Under the pieces are notes generated by a model. It searched no databases and was not told where the DNA came from. It saw only the letters and a list, made by a program, of their open reading frames with translations. Below are positions 1 through 11,878 of a DNA stretch of 64,000 bases, piece by piece; position 1 is the first letter of the stretch, and each line of letters opens with the position of its first letter. Position numbers and translations under genes: made by a program. Origin of the DNA: Vicingaceae bacterium (GTDB taxonomy: Bacteria > Bacteroidota > Bacteroidia > Flavobacteriales_E > Vicingaceae); contig JAOKCF010000003.1 in assembly GCA_028245195.1 (NCBI GenBank), forward strand, positions 124,001 through 188,000, in the 5' to 3' direction.

Positions 1-25
1 TCAGGTTACAGAAATTATTGAGTAA
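1..25 (+). CDS. tuf: Elongation factor Tu, 3' end only
   Basis: The first bases read in frame as QVTEIIE followed by TAA. This matches the conserved C-terminal end of EF-Tu (GQVTEI-E), the GTPase that delivers aminoacyl-tRNA to the ribosome. Only seven codons are inside the window. The position directly before tRNA-Trp, secE and nusG is the common bacterial order, which supports the call. Confidence 0.8.
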
Positions 26-47
26 TCAATATATAAAGTAAAGTTAG

Positions 48-82
48 AAAAGGTGTTGGTCTTTAGGTCAACACCTTTTCGC
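48..82 (+). terminator. Intrinsic terminator after tuf
   Basis: An 11 bp perfect inverted repeat (AAAAGGTGTTG / CAACACCTTTT, loop about 10 nt) ends in a short T run. It lies between the tuf stop and tRNA-Trp and probably ends or attenuates the upstream transcript. Confidence 0.7.
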
Positions 83-96
83 GACTTTTAAAATTT

Positions 97-169
97 ACGG
101 GTGTAGCTCAATTGGTAGAGTAGTGGTCTCCAAAACCATTGGCTGGGAGTTCGAGTCTCTCCACCCGTG
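97..169 (+). tRNA. trnW: tRNA-Trp (anticodon CCA)
   Basis: The 73 nt sequence folds into a full cloverleaf. The acceptor stem ACGGGTG/CACCCGT is perfect, the D-arm starts GCTC, and the anticodon arm GTGGT/ACCAT carries the loop CTCCAAA with anticodon CCA. The discriminator base is G, as expected for tryptophan. CCA is not encoded. The location between tuf and secE is typical for this tRNA. Confidence 0.95.
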
Positions 170-186
170 CAGAGAATAATAAAATT

Positions 187-378
187 ATGTCGAAGTTAAG
201 AACATACATAGAAGAATCAACTGACGAATTACTGAATAAGGTAAGCTGGCCAACTTGGAGCGAACTTCAAAGTAGTGGAGTTGTAGTGATGATTGCTTCG
301 ATTATCATTTCTCTGATTATTTTTTTGATGGACTCTACTTTTAGTACGTTGATGGAAAAGATCTACGAAATCATTTAA
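187..378 (+). CDS. secE: Preprotein translocase subunit SecE
   Basis: This 63-residue protein is the small essential subunit that clamps SecY in the inner-membrane protein channel. It starts MSKLRTYIEES, contains the family motif with VSWPTWSEL near residue 20 just before the membrane segment, and then a single hydrophobic helix (about residues 31-50). The ORF track begins at 139, inside tRNA-Trp; the ATG at 187 is the biologically sensible start. It sits directly upstream of nusG (18 bp gap), as in most bacteria. Confidence 0.93.
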   Translation: MSKLRTYIEESTDELLNKVSWPTWSELQSSGVVVMIASIIISLIIFLMDSTFSTLMEKIYEII

Positions 379-396
379 GACTGATACGAGATAAAC

Positions 397-951
397 ATGA
401 GCGAGAATAACAACAAAAAGTGGTACGTCGTAAGAGCGATTAGCGGAAAAGAGAAAAAGGTAAAACTTTATATCGAAGACGAAATCAATCGATTGAAATT
501 AGGAGACTATGTTAGTCAAATATTAATTCCAACAGAAAAGGTTTATCAGATTAGAAATGGAAAGAAGGTAAGCAAGGAGAGAAGTTTTTTTCCTGGTTAC
601 ATTCTTATTGAAGCTAATTTAGTTGGAGAAATACCTCACTTAATTCAAAAGACAACCAATGTGATTGGCTTTTTAGGTGCGAAGAAAAGAGGAGAACCGC
701 TTCCCTTAAGACAATCTGAGGTTAATAGAATCTTAGGTAAGGTTGATGAATTGGCAGAAAGTGAGGAAGAAATGAATATACCATTCATTGTTGGAGAATC
801 TATTAAAGTTATAGATGGCCCTTTCAATGGTTTTAATGGTAGTATAGAAGAAATAAACGAAGAGAAGAAAAAGTTAATGGTAATGGTGAAGATTTTCGGA
901 AGAAAGCAGCCATTGGAATTAAGTTTCCTTCAAGTAGAAAAAGAATCATAA
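397..951 (+). CDS. nusG: Transcription termination/antitermination factor NusG
   Basis: The 184-residue protein is full length. The N-terminal NGN domain begins KKWYVVRAISGKEKKV and contains FFPGYILIE, the region that contacts the RNA polymerase clamp. The C-terminal KOW domain is visible as VGESIKVIDGPFNGFNG. NusG modulates elongation, pausing and Rho-dependent termination. It is followed after 22 bp by rplK, so secE-nusG-rplK probably form one transcript. Confidence 0.96.
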   Translation: MSENNNKKWYVVRAISGKEKKVKLYIEDEINRLKLGDYVSQILIPTEKVYQIRNGKKVSKERSFFPGYILIEANLVGEIPHLIQKTTNVIGFLGAKKRGEPLPLRQSEVNRILGKVDELAESEEEMNIPFIVGESIKVIDGPFNGFNGSIEEINEEKKKLMVMVKIFGRKQPLELSFLQVEKES

Positions 952-973
952 CAGACATTATAAATAGCAAGCA

Positions 974-1411
974 ATGGCTAAAGAAATTAGTGGAATAATC
1001 AAATTACAGATCAGAGGTGGAGCAGCAAATCCATCTCCTCCAGTTGGACCTGCATTAGGTGCGAAAGGGGTGAATATTATGGATTTCTGTAAGCAGTTCA
1101 ACGGAAGAACTCAAGATAAAGCTGGTAAGGTTTTACCTGTAGTTATCACTGTATATGGTGATAAGTCTTTTGATTTTGTAATAAAAACTCCTCCTGCAGC
1201 GGTTCAGTTGTTAGAGAAAGCTAAAATTAAGTCTGGTTCACCGGAGTCAAATCGGAAAAAAGTTGCTTCTGTGACTTGGAATCAAATTAAAGAGATAGCA
1301 GAGGATAAAATGGAAGACCTTAATGCTTTTAAAATGTCTTCAGCAATGAGTATGGTTGCAGGAACGGCAAGAAGTATGGGAATTACAGTTAAAGGACCAA
1401 AACCTGAATAG
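974..1411 (+). CDS. rplK: 50S ribosomal protein L11
   Basis: The 145-residue protein has the classic L11 signature [15 protein letters not shown] and the C-terminal RNA-binding domain ending in GTARSMGI. L11 binds the GTPase-associated centre of 23S rRNA and is needed for factor-dependent steps and for sensing uncharged tRNA by RelA. Length is normal. It sits 20 bp before rplA; the pair is usually autoregulated by L1. Confidence 0.97.
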   Translation: MAKEISGIIKLQIRGGAANPSPPVGPALGAKGVNIMDFCKQFNGRTQDKAGKVLPVVITVYGDKSFDFVIKTPPAAVQLLEKAKIKSGSPESNRKKVASVTWNQIKEIAEDKMEDLNAFKMSSAMSMVAGTARSMGITVKGPKPE

Positions 1412-1431
1412 TCAGGTTAAAATAAAGAAAC

Positions 1432-2121
1432 ATGGCAACATTGACTAAAAAGCGTAAAGACGCTGTAGCAAAGATTGAAAAGGATAAATTATATTCTTTA
1501 AAAGAAGCTTCTTCATTAGTGAAGGAGTTAGCAACCACTAAGTTTGATTCATCCGTTGATTTAAGTGTTAGATTGGGAGTTGATCCAAGAAAAGCAAATC
1601 AAATGGTTAGAGGAACTGTTACTTTACCTCATGGTGTAGGTAAAACAGTAACTGTTTTAGCTTTGGTTACTCCAGATAAGGAAGCAGAGGCTAGAGAGGC
1701 CGGAGCTGACTATGTTGGTTTGGATAAATACGTAGATAAAATCAAAGGTGGTTGGACTGACGTTGATGTTATTGTAACTATGCCAAGTGTAATGGGTAAA
1801 GTTGGAGCTTTAGGTCGAGTATTAGGGCCAAGAGGTTTAATGCCTAACCCAAAGTCGGGTACTGTAACTATGGATGTAGGAAAAGCAGTTGCTGATGTAA
1901 AAGGCGGTAAGATAGATTTTAAGGTTGATAAGTATGGAATTATCCACTCATCAGTTGGAAGAGTTTCATTTGATGCTGATCAAATTAAAGAGAATGCTGC
2001 AGAAATGCTTCAAACTATTAACAAGTTAAAGCCAGCAGCTTCAAAAGGAATTTACGTAAAAAGTATTTGTATGTCAGGAACAATGACTCCAGGTATTCAC
2101 GTTGACCCAAAAGACATTTAG
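1432..2121 (+). CDS. rplA: 50S ribosomal protein L1
   Basis: This 229-residue protein is a normal-length L1, the protein of the mobile L1 stalk beside the E site. Diagnostic stretches are [16 protein letters not shown] (near residue 140) and the C-terminal [17 protein letters not shown]1 also represses its own operon in many bacteria by binding an mRNA copy of its rRNA site; no such site was worked out here. It lies 20 bp after rplK and 35 bp before rplJ. Confidence 0.97.
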   Translation: MATLTKKRKDAVAKIEKDKLYSLKEASSLVKELATTKFDSSVDLSVRLGVDPRKANQMVRGTVTLPHGVGKTVTVLALVTPDKEAEAREAGADYVGLDKYVDKIKGGWTDVDVIVTMPSVMGKVGALGRVLGPRGLMPNPKSGTVTMDVGKAVADVKGGKIDFKVDKYGIIHSSVGRVSFDADQIKENAAEMLQTINKLKPAASKGIYVKSICMSGTMTPGIHVDPKDI

Positions 2122-2156
2122 ACGACTAATTATTCATCATTCTATTCTATTTAGAA

Positions 2157-2678
2157 ATGACAAAACAAGAAAAGCACGAAATCGTAAAGAACTTATTAGC
2201 TAAGTTAAATGAAAATAATATTTTTTATTTAGCTGATATATCTGAATTAGATGCAGAAACTTCTACTAAGCTTAGAAGGATGGCATTTAAAAGAGATGTT
2301 TCTTTAAACGTTGTAAAAAATACATTATTAAGAAAGGCTTTAGAGGCTGCTGAAGGTAGCTACGAAGAATTTTACGATGTATTAAAAGGAAATACATCTA
2401 TTCTATTTTCAGAAGTAGGAAATGCACCGGCAAAACTTATTCAAGAATTTAGGAAGAAAAACAAAAAGCCTATATTAAAAGGAGCTTATATTGAAGAAGC
2501 TATTTTTATTGGTGATGATAAAATTGACACTCTTGCTCAGATTAAATCTAAGGAAGAACTTATCGGCGATATTATTACTCTTCTTCAGTCTCCTGCGAAA
2601 AATGTTCTTTCTGCCCTTCAATCAGGCGGATCTACTATTGCAGGTTTAGTTCAAACACTTTCTGAGAAGAAAGCATAA
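2157..2678 (+). CDS. rplJ: 50S ribosomal protein L10
   Basis: The 173-residue protein is the base of the L7/L12 stalk. The N-terminal rRNA-binding domain includes VVKNTLLRKAL (near residue 55), and the C-terminal helix that anchors L12 dimers follows LQSPAKNVLSALQ. Length is typical. The gene is 35 bp downstream of rplA and 54 bp upstream of rplL. The short leader leaves little room for the long autoregulatory leader known from enterobacteria. Confidence 0.96.
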   Translation: MTKQEKHEIVKNLLAKLNENNIFYLADISELDAETSTKLRRMAFKRDVSLNVVKNTLLRKALEAAEGSYEEFYDVLKGNTSILFSEVGNAPAKLIQEFRKKNKKPILKGAYIEEAIFIGDDKIDTLAQIKSKEELIGDIITLLQSPAKNVLSALQSGGSTIAGLVQTLSEKKA

Positions 2679-2732
2679 ATTGTGTACGCACTCTCAATTC
2701 ATATAAATTAAACAAACAAAAAACAAAATAAA

Positions 2733-3107
2733 ATGGCGGATTTAAAAGCGCTTGCTGAAGAGTTAGTAAACTTGACAGTAAAAGATGTAAACGAATTAGC
2801 AACTATCCTTAAGGATGAGTATGGCATTGAGCCTGCTGCTGCTGCTGTAGCAATGGCTGGTCCTGCTGCTGGTGGCGATTCTGCTGCTGAAGAGAAAACT
2901 GAATTTGATGTGATCTTGAAAGCTGCAGGTGGATCTAAATTGGCAGTTGTCAAATTAGTTAAGGAATTAACTGGTTTAGGTCTTAAAGAAGCAAAAGAAT
3001 TAGTTGACGGAGCACCAAAAGCATTGAAAGAAGGTGTTTCTAAAGACGAAGCAGAAGGTCTTAAATCTCAATTAGAAGAGGCTGGAGCTGAAGTTGAGCT
3101 TAAGTAA
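2733..3107 (+). CDS. rplL: 50S ribosomal protein L7/L12
   Basis: The 124-residue acidic protein has the N-terminal dimerisation helices, an Ala-rich hinge ([16 protein letters not shown], about residues 35-50) and the factor-binding C-terminal domain with [15 protein letters not shown] and [19 protein letters not shown]. It recruits translational GTPases. The antisense ORF at 2708-2953 in the track is a shadow of this Ala-rich hinge. Confidence 0.97.
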   Translation: MADLKALAEELVNLTVKDVNELATILKDEYGIEPAAAAVAMAGPAAGGDSAAEEKTEFDVILKAAGGSKLAVVKLVKELTGLGLKEAKELVDGAPKALKEGVSKDEAEGLKSQLEEAGAEVELK

Positions 3108-3132
3108 TAAAAGCTTCAACTAGTAATGTTTA

Positions 3133-3176
3133 GGTTTAGATCTCACCCCGATTATTATCGGGGTGAGGACTAAACC
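3133..3176 (+). promoter_or_regulatory. Two-part hairpin between rplL and rpoB, probable attenuator
   Basis: An outer 7 bp stem (GGTTTAG / CTAAACC) and an inner perfect 11 bp stem (CTCACCCCGAT / ATCGGGGTGAG, loop TATT) are separated by 2 nt on each side. Only four T residues follow, so it is a weak terminator at best. It lies in the 110 bp gap before rpoB, where many bacteria partly terminate to lower rpoBC relative to ribosomal protein output. An RNase processing site is an alternative. Confidence 0.7.
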
Positions 3177-3217
3177 CTTTTATGTTTATATCTAAGTACT
3201 AATAAACACTCCTTCAG

Positions 3218-6200
3218 ATGGCTAAAGCATCATTATCAAAATTGCAAAATAGAGTAAGTTTTGCATCCATAAAAAATAAATTAGAGTATCCTGATTTTCT
3301 AGATATACAATTACAGTCTTTTCAGGATTTCTTCCAATTAGATACTTCTCCTGAGTTTAGAGACACAGAAGGTCTATATAGAGTTTTTAGTGAAAACTTC
3401 CCAATTACTGATGCTAGAAATCAGTTTGTTTTGGAGTTTTTAGATTATTTTGTTGATCCTCCAAGATATAGCATTGAAGAATGTATTGATAGAGGACTAA
3501 CATACAGTGTACCACTAAAAGCAAAGCTGAAGTTATATTGTACAGATCCGGAGCACGAGGATTTTGAGACAATTGTACAAGATGTTTACTTAGGAACTAT
3601 TCCTTACATGACTCCAAAAGGAACATTCCTTGTGAATGGCGCTGAAAGAGTTATTGTTTCTCAATTGCACAGGTCGCCGGGAGTATTTTTTGGCCAATCT
3701 CGACATGCTAACGGAACTAAATTATATTCTGCTAGGGTAATCCCTTTCAAGGGTTCTTGGATCGAATTTGCTACAGACATTAATAATGTTATGTATGCTT
3801 ACATCGATAGAAAGAAAAAACTTCCCGTTACTACTTTACTTAGAGCTATAGGCTATGAGTTTGATAAGGATATATTAGATATTTTTAACTTAGCTGACGA
3901 AATTAAAGTAAGTAAGGCTGCAGTAAAAAGAGTTCAAGGAAGAAAGTTAGCTGCAAGAGTTCTTAGAACTTGGGTAGAGGATTTTGTTGATGAGGATACT
4001 GGAGAAGTTGTTTCAATCGAGCGGAATGAGGTAGTTATCGATCGTGAGACAATTATAGAAAAGGAACATATAGATGCAATATTGGAGTCTGGGACTAAAA
4101 CAATCATCCTGCACAAGGAAGATGTTAATTCTGCTGATTTTGCAATTATTTACAATACATTACAGAAAGATCCTTCGAATTCGGAGAAAGAAGCTGTAGA
4201 ACATATCTATCGTCAACTTAGAAATTCTGAGCCACCAGATGAGGAAACTGCAAGGGGAGTAATTGATAAATTATTTTTCTCTGAGACTCGTTATGACTTA
4301 GGTGAAGTTGGACGTTATAGAATAAATAAAAAATTGGGCTTAAACATTGAGCCTACAACAAAAATCTTAACAAGAGAGGATATCATCTCTATCATTAAGT
4401 ATTTAATTGAGCTAATCAATTCAAAGGCTGATGTTGATGATATCGATCACTTGTCAAACAGAAGAGTAAGAACTGTAGGGGAGCAATTATACAATCAGTT
4501 TGGAGTTGGTTTGGCTAGAATGGCTAGAACGATAAGAGAGCGAATGAACGTTAGAGATAACGAGGTATTTACTCCTGCCGATTTAATTAACGCTAAAACA
4601 CTTTCTGCTGTAATTAATTCTTTCTTTGGAACGAATCAATTATCTCAGTTCATGGATCAAACGAATCCACTCTCTGAAGTTACTCATAAACGAAGAATGT
4701 CGGCACTAGGACCCGGCGGTCTTTCAAGAGAAAGAGCTGGTTTTGAAGTACGTGATGTTCACTATACTCACTACGGAAGACTTTGTCCAATTGAAACACC
4801 TGAAGGACCAAACATTGGTTTGATTTCTTCATTATGTGTGTATGCTAAAGTAAATAGACTAGGGTTTATTGAAACTCCTTACAGAAAGGTAGCTAATAGC
4901 ACTGTTGGATTAAGCGACAAAGAAGTTATTTATTTAAGTGCTGAAGAAGAGGACAAACAAACCATTGCTCAAGCTAATGCAATAATTGGTGACAATGGAA
5001 AATTCCAAACCGAAGTAGTTAAAGCGAGATATGAAGGTGACTTTCCATTAGCGAAGCCAGAGAATGTAACCTTAATGGATGTATCTCCAAACCAAATTGC
5101 ATCTATAGCAGCTTCTTTAATTCCTTTCCTAGAGCATGATGATGCAAACAGGGCCTTAATGGGATCCAACATGCAGCGTCAAGCAGTACCATTATTGCAG
5201 CCAAGTGCTCCAATTGTTGGAACTGGATTGGAAAAACAAGTTGCGATTGATTCACGAGTATTAATTAATGCTGAAGGCACCGGTTTTGTAGAATATGTTG
5301 ATGCAAACAAAATCATTGTTACTTACGAAAGAACTGATGAAGAAGAATTGGTTTCATTTACTGAGCCTACTAAAACATACGTTCTAACAAAGTACAAGAA
5401 AACGAATCAGAGTACAACAATCAACTTGAATCCTATTGTGATGAAGGGAGATAAGGTAACCAAGGGCCAAGTGCTTTGTGAAGGTTATGCTACTCAAGGT
5501 GGTGAGCTTGCTTTAGGTAGAAACTTGAAAGTGGCATTTATGCCATGGAAAGGTTACAATTTTGAGGATGCAATTGTAATTTCTGAGAAAGTTGTTTCTG
5601 AAGATTTATTTACATCTGTTCACGTAGATGAGTTTACACTTGAAGTTAGAGATACGAAAAGAGGCGTTGAAGAATTAACTGCGGATATTCCAAACGTAAG
5701 TGAAGAAGCTACAGCAGATTTAGATGAAAACGGATTGATTAGAATTGGAGCTAAAGTTAAAGAAGGTGACATTCTAATTGGTAAGATTACTCCTAAAGGA
5801 GAGTCTGATCCTACTCCTGAAGAGAAGTTGTTGAGAGCAATTTTTGGTGATAAAGCTGGAGACGTAAAAGATGCTTCATTAAAAGTTCCACCATCAACAA
5901 AAGGTGTTGTTGTAGGTAAGAAGCTTTTTGAAAGAGCAGTGAAAGATAGAAAGTCTAGAGCTGATGAGAAAAACTTAATTGTAAAGTTAGACGAAGAGCA
6001 GAATAAAGAAATTGCTCAGTTGAAAGAAAGATTAGTAGAGAAGTTATATTCTGTGGTAAATGGAAAGACAGCTCAAGGAATTCAGAATTATTACAACGAA
6101 GAATTAATTCCGAAAGGAACTAAATTCACTCAAAAAGTTCTTCAAAGAATAGACGATTTTGCTTTTATTGATTACAAAAACTGGACGACATCTGATGAAT

Positions 6201-7063
6201 TAAACCAGACGATCAAGACAATGTTGCACAATCATAACATGAAAGCAACTGAAATTCAAGGTAAATATAAGCGTAAGAAATATGCGTTAACTGTTGGAGA
6301 TGAGCTTCCTGTTGGAATTATGAAATTGGCTAAAGTGTATTTAGCTAAAAAACGTAAATTGAAAGTAGGTGATAAGATGGCAGGACGTCACGGTAACAAA
6401 GGTATTGTTGCACGAATAGTTCGTCATGAAGATATGCCTTTCTTAGATGATGGAACTCCGGTTGATATAGTATTGAACCCACTTGGTGTACCTTCTCGTA
6501 TGAACCTTGGACAGATTTACGAAACTGTGTTAGGATGGGCAGGTGAAAAGCTAGGTGTTAACTTTGCAACTCCAATTTTTGATGGAGCAACTGCAGACGA
6601 GATTAATACCTATACAGACAGAGCGGGTGTGCCAAGATCAGGAAGAACATTCTTGAAAGATGGTGGAACAGGCGAGCCATTTGATCAGCCGGCTACAGTA
6701 GGTATTATTTACATGTTGAAATTAGGCCACATGGTTGAAGATAAGATGCACGCTAGATCTATCGGACCGTACTCATTAATTACTCAGCAGCCACTTGGTG
6801 GTAAGGCTCAGTTTGGTGGTCAGCGTTTTGGAGAGATGGAAGTTTGGGCATTAGAGGCATTTGGTGCAGCTAATATCCTACAAGAAATCTTGACAATTAA
6901 GTCTGATGACGTTATGGGTAGAGCAAAAGCTTATGAAGCAATTGTGAAAGGTGAAAGTATGCCAGTTCCTGGTATTCCAGAATCATTCAACGTCTTACTT
7001 CATGAACTAAGAGGTCTATGTTTGAACATTACATTGTCTGACAAAGACAAAGTAAGCGTTTAA
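3218..7063 (+). CDS. rpoB: DNA-directed RNA polymerase subunit beta
   Basis: The 1281-residue protein is full length. It shows the rifampicin-binding cluster ([20 protein letters not shown] then [15 protein letters not shown]), with the key D, H and S positions in wild-type form. The conserved C-terminal half has GRHGNKGI and [22 protein letters not shown]. The subunit forms one side of the polymerase cleft with RpoC. The gene starts 110 bp after rplL behind the hairpin at 3133-3176 and is followed by rpoC after 40 bp. Confidence 0.98.
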   Translation: MAKASLSKLQNRVSFASIKNKLEYPDFLDIQLQSFQDFFQLDTSPEFRDTEGLYRVFSENFPITDARNQFVLEFLDYFVDPPRYSIEECIDRGLTYSVPLKAKLKLYCTDPEHEDFETIVQDVYLGTIPYMTPKGTFLVNGAERVIVSQLHRSPGVFFGQSRHANGTKLYSARVIPFKGSWIEFATDINNVMYAYIDRKKKLPVTTLLRAIGYEFDKDILDIFNLADEIKVSKAAVKRVQGRKLAARVLRTWVEDFVDEDTGEVVSIERNEVVIDRETIIEKEHIDAILESGTKTIILHKEDVNSADFAIIYNTLQKDPSNSEKEAVEHIYRQLRNSEPPDEETARGVIDKLFFSETRYDLGEVGRYRINKKLGLNIEPTTKILTREDIISIIKYLIELINSKADVDDIDHLSNRRVRTVGEQLYNQFGVGLARMARTIRERMNVRDNEVFTPADLINAKTLSAVINSFFGTNQLSQFMDQTNPLSEVTHKRRMSALGPGGLSRERAGFEVRDVHYTHYGRLCPIETPEGPNIGLISSLCVYAKVNRLGFIETPYRKVANSTVGLSDKEVIYLSAEEEDKQTIAQANAIIGDNGKFQTEVVKARYEGDFPLAKPENVTLMDVSPNQIASIAASLIPFLEHDDANRALMGSNMQRQAVPLLQPSAPIVGTGLEKQVAIDSRVLINAEGTGFVEYVDANKIIVTYERTDEEELVSFTEPTKTYVLTKYKKTNQSTTINLNPIVMKGDKVTKGQVLCEGYATQGGELALGRNLKVAFMPWKGYNFEDAIVISEKVVSEDLFTSVHVDEFTLEVRDTKRGVEELTADIPNVSEEATADLDENGLIRIGAKVKEGDILIGKITPKGESDPTPEEKLLRAIFGDKAGDVKDASLKVPPSTKGVVVGKKLFERAVKDRKSRADEKNLIVKLDEEQNKEIAQLKERLVEKLYSVVNGKTAQGIQNYYNEELIPKGTKFTQKVLQRIDDFAFIDYKNWTTSDELNQTIKTMLHNHNMKATEIQGKYKRKKYALTVGDELPVGIMKLAKVYLAKKRKLKVGDKMAGRHGNKGIVARIVRHEDMPFLDDGTPVDIVLNPLGVPSRMNLGQIYETVLGWAGEKLGVNFATPIFDGATADEINTYTDRAGVPRSGRTFLKDGGTGEPFDQPATVGIIYMLKLGHMVEDKMHARSIGPYSLITQQPLGGKAQFGGQRFGEMEVWALEAFGAANILQEILTIKSDDVMGRAKAYEAIVKGESMPVPGIPESFNVLLHELRGLCLNITLSDKDKVSV

Positions 7064-7103
7064 TTCAACAATTTAAAGAGATTATTAACATAATAATATA
7101 ATT

Positions 7104-10100
7104 ATGGCTTTTAGAAGAGATAATAAGGAAACAAGTAGATTCTCTATGATTACAATAAGCCTTGCTTCTCCAGAAATGATTTTAGAGAAATCAAATGGAG
7201 AAGTATTGAAGCCGGAGACGATCAACTACAGAACATACAAACCAGAAAGAGATGGTTTATTCTGTGAAAGAATCTTTGGTCCAGTAAAAGATTACGAATG
7301 TCATTGTGGTAAATACAAAAGAATCCGTTACAAGGGAATCGTTTGTGACCGTTGTGGTGTTGAAGTAACAGAGAAGAAGGTACGTAGAGAGAGAATGGGA
7401 CACATTTCATTGGTTGTTCCTGTTGCTCACATTTGGTACTTCAAATCGTTACCAAACAAAATTGGTTACCTTTTAGGATTGCCTACTAAGAAATTAGATA
7501 CTATCATTTATTACGAGCGATATGTTGTAATTAATGCAGGTAAGGCTAAAGATGCCGAAGGCGAGCCAGTGCAATATTTAGATTTCTTAACGGAAGAAGA
7601 ATACTTGGATATTTTGGATACAATGCCAAAAGAAAACATGTATTTAGACGAGAATGATCCAAACAAATTCATCGCAAAGATGGGTGCTGAAGCACTTTTC
7701 GAATTGTTGAAGAGATTGGATTTAGATTCTCTTTCTTACGATTTAAGACACAAAGCGAATACAGAAACTTCTCAGCAAAGAAAGAATGAAGCCTTGAAAA
7801 GACTTCAGGTTGTTGAGGCCTTCAGAGCTGCAAATGGTCATATTGAAAATAGACCTGAGTGGATGATTGTTAAGATTGTTCCTGTTATACCACCAGAATT
7901 ACGTCCATTAGTGCCATTAGATGGTGGTCGTTTCGCAACTTCTGATTTGAATGATTTATATAGAAGAGTAATTATTAGAAACAATCGTTTGAAAAGATTG
8001 ATGGAGATTAAAGCTCCTGAAGTTATATTAAGAAACGAAAAGAGAATGTTGCAGGAAGCTGTGGATTCTTTGTTTGATAACTCAAGAAAATCTTCTGCTG
8101 TTAAAACAGATTCTAACAGAGCGTTAAAATCGTTATCTGATAGTTTAAAAGGAAAATCAGGTCGTTTCAGACAAAACTTACTGGGTAAGAGGGTTGATTA
8201 CTCTGCTCGTTCGGTAATTGTTGTTGGACCAGACTTAAAATTGCATGAATGTGGCATGCCAAAAGATATGGCTGCTGAGCTTTACAAGCCTTTTGTGATT
8301 CGTAAGTTGATTGAAAGAGGTATTGTTAAAACGGTTAAGTCTGCAAAGAAAATCGTTGACAAGAAAGAACCTATCGTTTGGGATATTCTAGAAAATGTAT
8401 TGAAAGGTCACCCAATTCTATTGAACAGGGCTCCTACGCTCCACAGATTAGGTATTCAGGCTTTCCAGCCAAAACTTATTGAAGGAAAAGCAATTCGACT
8501 TCATCCATTAGTTTGTACTGCATTTAACGCGGATTTTGATGGTGATCAGATGGCGGTTCACTTACCTTTAGGTAACGCTGCAATCTTAGAAGCTCAATTG
8601 TTAATGTTAGCTTCTCACAATATTCTTAACCCTGCCAATGGTTCTCCGATTACGGTGCCATCTCAGGATATGGTATTAGGTCTTTATTATTTGACCAAAG
8701 AAAGAGTTACTGACGAAATAAAAACCATTAAAGGTGAAGGCAAGTTTTTCTACTCTCCTGAAGAAGTTATTATCGCTAATAACGAAGGGCGATTAGATAT
8801 TCATGCTAAAATCAAAGTAAACATTACCAAGAACGGCGAAACAAAATTAATTGATACCACTTGTGGTAGAGTTATTTTTAATGAGCATGTTCCAGCAGAG
8901 GTCCCGTATATCAATGATTTATTGACGAAGAAATCGTTAAGAGATATTATTGGAGATATTCTGAAAGTAGCAGGTACTGCAAAAACAGCGAACTTCCTAG
9001 ATGAGATTAAGACCCTAGGGTATAATATGTCATTTAAAGGTGGTCTATCATTTAATTTGGAGGATGTAATTGTTCCACCAGAGAAAGAAGAAATGATGGA
9101 AAAGGCAAATCAACAAGTAAAAGAGGTTTGGGATAATTATAACATGGGATTCATTACGAATAACGAGCGTTATAACCAAATCATTGATATTTGGACACAT
9201 ACAAATACTAGATTGACCAATACGGTTATGAGTCGTTTGAAAAACGATAACCAAGGTTTCAATTCAGTTTATATGATGTTTGATTCTGGTGCGAGGGGTT
9301 CTAAAGAGCAAATTCGTCAGCTTTCGGGAATGAGGGGATTGATGGCTAAGCCACAGAAATCCGGGTCTACAGGTCAAGAAATTATTGAAAATCCAATTCT
9401 TTCTAACTTTAAAGAAGGTCTTTCTATTCTTGAGTACTTTATTTCTACTCACGGTGCACGTAAAGGTTTGGCCGATACAGCATTGAAAACGGCAGATGCG
9501 GGTTACTTAACAAGAAGATTGGTAGATGTTTCTCAGGATGTTGTTATTTCAGAGGTAGATTGTGGAACCTTAAGAGGTGTTACAATTTCTGCTTTAATGA
9601 AGAACGATGACGAGGTAGAATCACTTTACGATAGAATCCTTGGTCGAGTTACTGTTCACGATGTATATCATCCTAATTCTGGTGATTTAATTATCGGATC
9701 TGGAGAAGAAGTTACAGAAGAAGTTGCTAGAATAATAGAAGACTCTCCAATTGATGAAGTTGAAATGAGATCTGTACTTTCATGTGAATTGAAAAGAGGA
9801 GTTTGTTCAAAGTGTTATGGTAGAAGTTTGGCGACAGGCCGAATGACTCAAAAAGGGGAATCTGTTGGTGTTATTGCTGCTCAGTCTATTGGTGAGCCGG
9901 GTACACAGTTAACACTTCGTACATTCCACGTTGGGGGTACTGCTTCTAAAATTGCTGATGACTCTAGAGTTGAAGCAAAATATGATGGTATCTTAGAGAT
10001 AGATGAACTTAGAACAGTTGCAGGTGAAGATAGAGATGGAAAGAAGATTTCTATTGTTGTTGGACGTTCAGCTGAAGCAAGAATTTTAGATCCAAAGACT

Positions 10101-11423
10101 AATATTGCCTTAATGACTGCTGTAATTCCTTACGGTTCTGTGTTAGTGGCTAAAGAAGGTGCTAAGGTGAAAAAAGGAGAATTGATTTGTTATTGGGATC
10201 CATATAACGCATTGATTATTGCGGAAGTTCCCGGAACAATTTCTTTTGAAAACTTAGTAGATAGCATTACTTACAAAGAAGAATCGGATGAGCAAACTGG
10301 TTTTACAGAGAAGGTAATTATTGAATCTAGGGATAAGAAATTAATTCCAGAAATTAAGTTGTTGAACTCTAAAAAGGAAGTAATTAAAACATATAACTTA
10401 CCGGTAGGAGCTCACATCGTAGTTAAGGAAGGAGATAAAATTGAAAGTGGTAGAACATTAGTAAAAATTCCTAGAACTTCAGGTAAATCAGGTGATATTA
10501 CAGGGGGACTTCCAAGGGTAACCGAATTATTTGAAGCAAGAAATCCTTCGAATCCTGCAGTTGTTTCTGAAATTGATGGTATTGTTTCTTTTGGTAAGAT
10601 TAAGAGAGGTAACAGAGAAGTTATTATAGAGTCAAGAACTGGAGAGGTTAAGAAATATCTGATTAACCTATCTAAGCATATCTTAGTGCAGGAGAATGAT
10701 TTCGTTAGAGCGGGAGTTCCATTGTCAGATGGAGCAATTACTCCTGCTGATATATTAGCGATTAAAGGACCTACACAAGTTCAAGAATACTTAGTAAACG
10801 AAGTTCAGGAAGTTTACCGATTACAAGGGGTGAAGATCAATGATAAGCACTTTGAAGTAATCGTGAGACAAATGATGCGTAAAGTAATCATTGAAGATCC
10901 GGGCGATACAAGATTCTTAGAGAAGCAGATTGCAAACAAGTCTGATTTCGCAGTTGAAAATGATTGGATTTTTGGTAAGAAGATTGTTGTTGAGCCAGGT
11001 GAATCTGAAGGTTTAAAAGCAGGACAAATCATCTCTCCACGCAAATTGAGAGAAGAGAACTCTATGTTAAAGCGTCAAGATAAGAAGACGGTTGATGCTA
11101 GAGATGCTGTTCCGGCGACATCAAATTCAGTTCTTCAAGGAATAACAAGAGCATCTTTACAAACTGATAGTTTCATTTCAGCAGCATCTTTCCAGGAAAC
11201 TACGAAAGTATTGAATGAAGCAGCTGTAAATGGTAAGCAAGATACATTAATGGGCTTGAAAGAGAACGTTATTGTTGGTCACTTGATTCCTGCAGGAACA
11301 GGATTGGATGACTACCAAGAGTATGTTGTTGGTTCTAACGAAGAGTATGAAATGCTAAAATCTAGAAAAGAAGAAGTAGCTGAGGCAGAAGTTGAAATTG
11401 ACGAAGTAGAAAACGCAGAATAA
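7104..11423 (+). CDS. rpoC: DNA-directed RNA polymerase subunit beta'
   Basis: The 1439-residue protein holds the catalytic motif [12 protein letters not shown] (near residue 480) that binds the active-site magnesium. The N-terminal zinc site (CHCGK...CDRCGVEV, about residues 65-90) and the second zinc site ([19 protein letters not shown], near 890) are both intact. The trigger-loop region is seen as [16 protein letters not shown]. It ends with a short acidic tail, [17 protein letters not shown]. The stop is followed one base later by the next start, so the downstream gene is very probably co-translated. Confidence 0.98.
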   Translation: MAFRRDNKETSRFSMITISLASPEMILEKSNGEVLKPETINYRTYKPERDGLFCERIFGPVKDYECHCGKYKRIRYKGIVCDRCGVEVTEKKVRRERMGHISLVVPVAHIWYFKSLPNKIGYLLGLPTKKLDTIIYYERYVVINAGKAKDAEGEPVQYLDFLTEEEYLDILDTMPKENMYLDENDPNKFIAKMGAEALFELLKRLDLDSLSYDLRHKANTETSQQRKNEALKRLQVVEAFRAANGHIENRPEWMIVKIVPVIPPELRPLVPLDGGRFATSDLNDLYRRVIIRNNRLKRLMEIKAPEVILRNEKRMLQEAVDSLFDNSRKSSAVKTDSNRALKSLSDSLKGKSGRFRQNLLGKRVDYSARSVIVVGPDLKLHECGMPKDMAAELYKPFVIRKLIERGIVKTVKSAKKIVDKKEPIVWDILENVLKGHPILLNRAPTLHRLGIQAFQPKLIEGKAIRLHPLVCTAFNADFDGDQMAVHLPLGNAAILEAQLLMLASHNILNPANGSPITVPSQDMVLGLYYLTKERVTDEIKTIKGEGKFFYSPEEVIIANNEGRLDIHAKIKVNITKNGETKLIDTTCGRVIFNEHVPAEVPYINDLLTKKSLRDIIGDILKVAGTAKTANFLDEIKTLGYNMSFKGGLSFNLEDVIVPPEKEEMMEKANQQVKEVWDNYNMGFITNNERYNQIIDIWTHTNTRLTNTVMSRLKNDNQGFNSVYMMFDSGARGSKEQIRQLSGMRGLMAKPQKSGSTGQEIIENPILSNFKEGLSILEYFISTHGARKGLADTALKTADAGYLTRRLVDVSQDVVISEVDCGTLRGVTISALMKNDDEVESLYDRILGRVTVHDVYHPNSGDLIIGSGEEVTEEVARIIEDSPIDEVEMRSVLSCELKRGVCSKCYGRSLATGRMTQKGESVGVIAAQSIGEPGTQLTLRTFHVGGTASKIADDSRVEAKYDGILEIDELRTVAGEDRDGKKISIVVGRSAEARILDPKTNIALMTAVIPYGSVLVAKEGAKVKKGELICYWDPYNALIIAEVPGTISFENLVDSITYKEESDEQTGFTEKVIIESRDKKLIPEIKLLNSKKEVIKTYNLPVGAHIVVKEGDKIESGRTLVKIPRTSGKSGDITGGLPRVTELFEARNPSNPAVVSEIDGIVSFGKIKRGNREVIIESRTGEVKKYLINLSKHILVQENDFVRAGVPLSDGAITPADILAIKGPTQVQEYLVNEVQEVYRLQGVKINDKHFEVIVRQMMRKVIIEDPGDTRFLEKQIANKSDFAVENDWIFGKKIVVEPGESEGLKAGQIISPRKLREENSMLKRQDKKTVDARDAVPATSNSVLQGITRASLQTDSFISAASFQETTKVLNEAAVNGKQDTLMGLKENVIVGHLIPAGTGLDDYQEYVVGSNEEYEMLKSRKEEVAEAEVEIDEVENAE

Positions 11424-11424
11424 G

Positions 11425-11751
11425 ATGGCTGACGATACTAACAATCCTCAAATGAAGGATGGCAAATTAAACATTGAATTGACAGAAGAAGTGGCTGAAG
11501 GAACATATTCCAACTTAGCTATTATCAGTCACTCAAGTTCTGAGTTTGTTTTGGATTTTATTAAAGTTATGCCGGGTTTACCAAAAGCAAAAGTGAAATC
11601 AAGAATTATGATGACACCGCAGCATGCAAAACGTTTGGTTAGAGCTCTACAAGACAATATTCAAAAATTTGAGCAACTGAATGGAGCAATCAAAGAAAGT
11701 GATCAACCTCACTTTCCAATGAACTTCGGAGGTCCTCAAGGAGAAGCTTAA
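11425..11751 (+). CDS. DUF3467 family protein
   Basis: The 108-residue protein matches the small DUF3467 family by its core LAIISHSSSEFVLDFIKVMPG and MTPQHAKRLVRALQDNIQKFE. The function is not established. In Bacteroidota it commonly follows rpoC, and here it starts one base after the rpoC stop, so it is the last gene of the rpoBC operon. There is no signal peptide or membrane helix; a cytoplasmic role linked to polymerase is only inferred from position. Confidence 0.85.
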   Translation: MADDTNNPQMKDGKLNIELTEEVAEGTYSNLAIISHSSSEFVLDFIKVMPGLPKAKVKSRIMMTPQHAKRLVRALQDNIQKFEQLNGAIKESDQPHFPMNFGGPQGEA

Positions 11752-11772
11752 TTCTGATTTGAATTAAAATAC

Positions 11773-11803
11773 AAAGCCACGCTGAGAAGCGTGGCTTTTT
11801 TTT
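11773..11803 (+). terminator. Intrinsic terminator of the rpoBC operon
   Basis: A perfect 10 bp stem (AAAGCCACGC / GCGTGGCTTT) with a TGAGAA loop is followed by a run of eight T residues. It closes the + strand operon. The A-rich 5' flank may also help end the convergent minus-strand operon that stops at 11879. Confidence 0.9.
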
Positions 11804-11878
11804 CAAATTTATAAAACCACATGATATTCGGAATGAAAAGTATTATGGATTTATAATTAGGATATTGGGCAGTGTAAT

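Noticed and set aside
139-186. Upstream extension of the secE ORF in the track
   Set aside because: It starts inside tRNA-Trp; the family start is the ATG at 187.
2708-2953. Antisense ORF over rplL
   Set aside because: Ala-rich shadow of the L7/L12 hinge region; no start signal and a highly conserved gene on the other strand.
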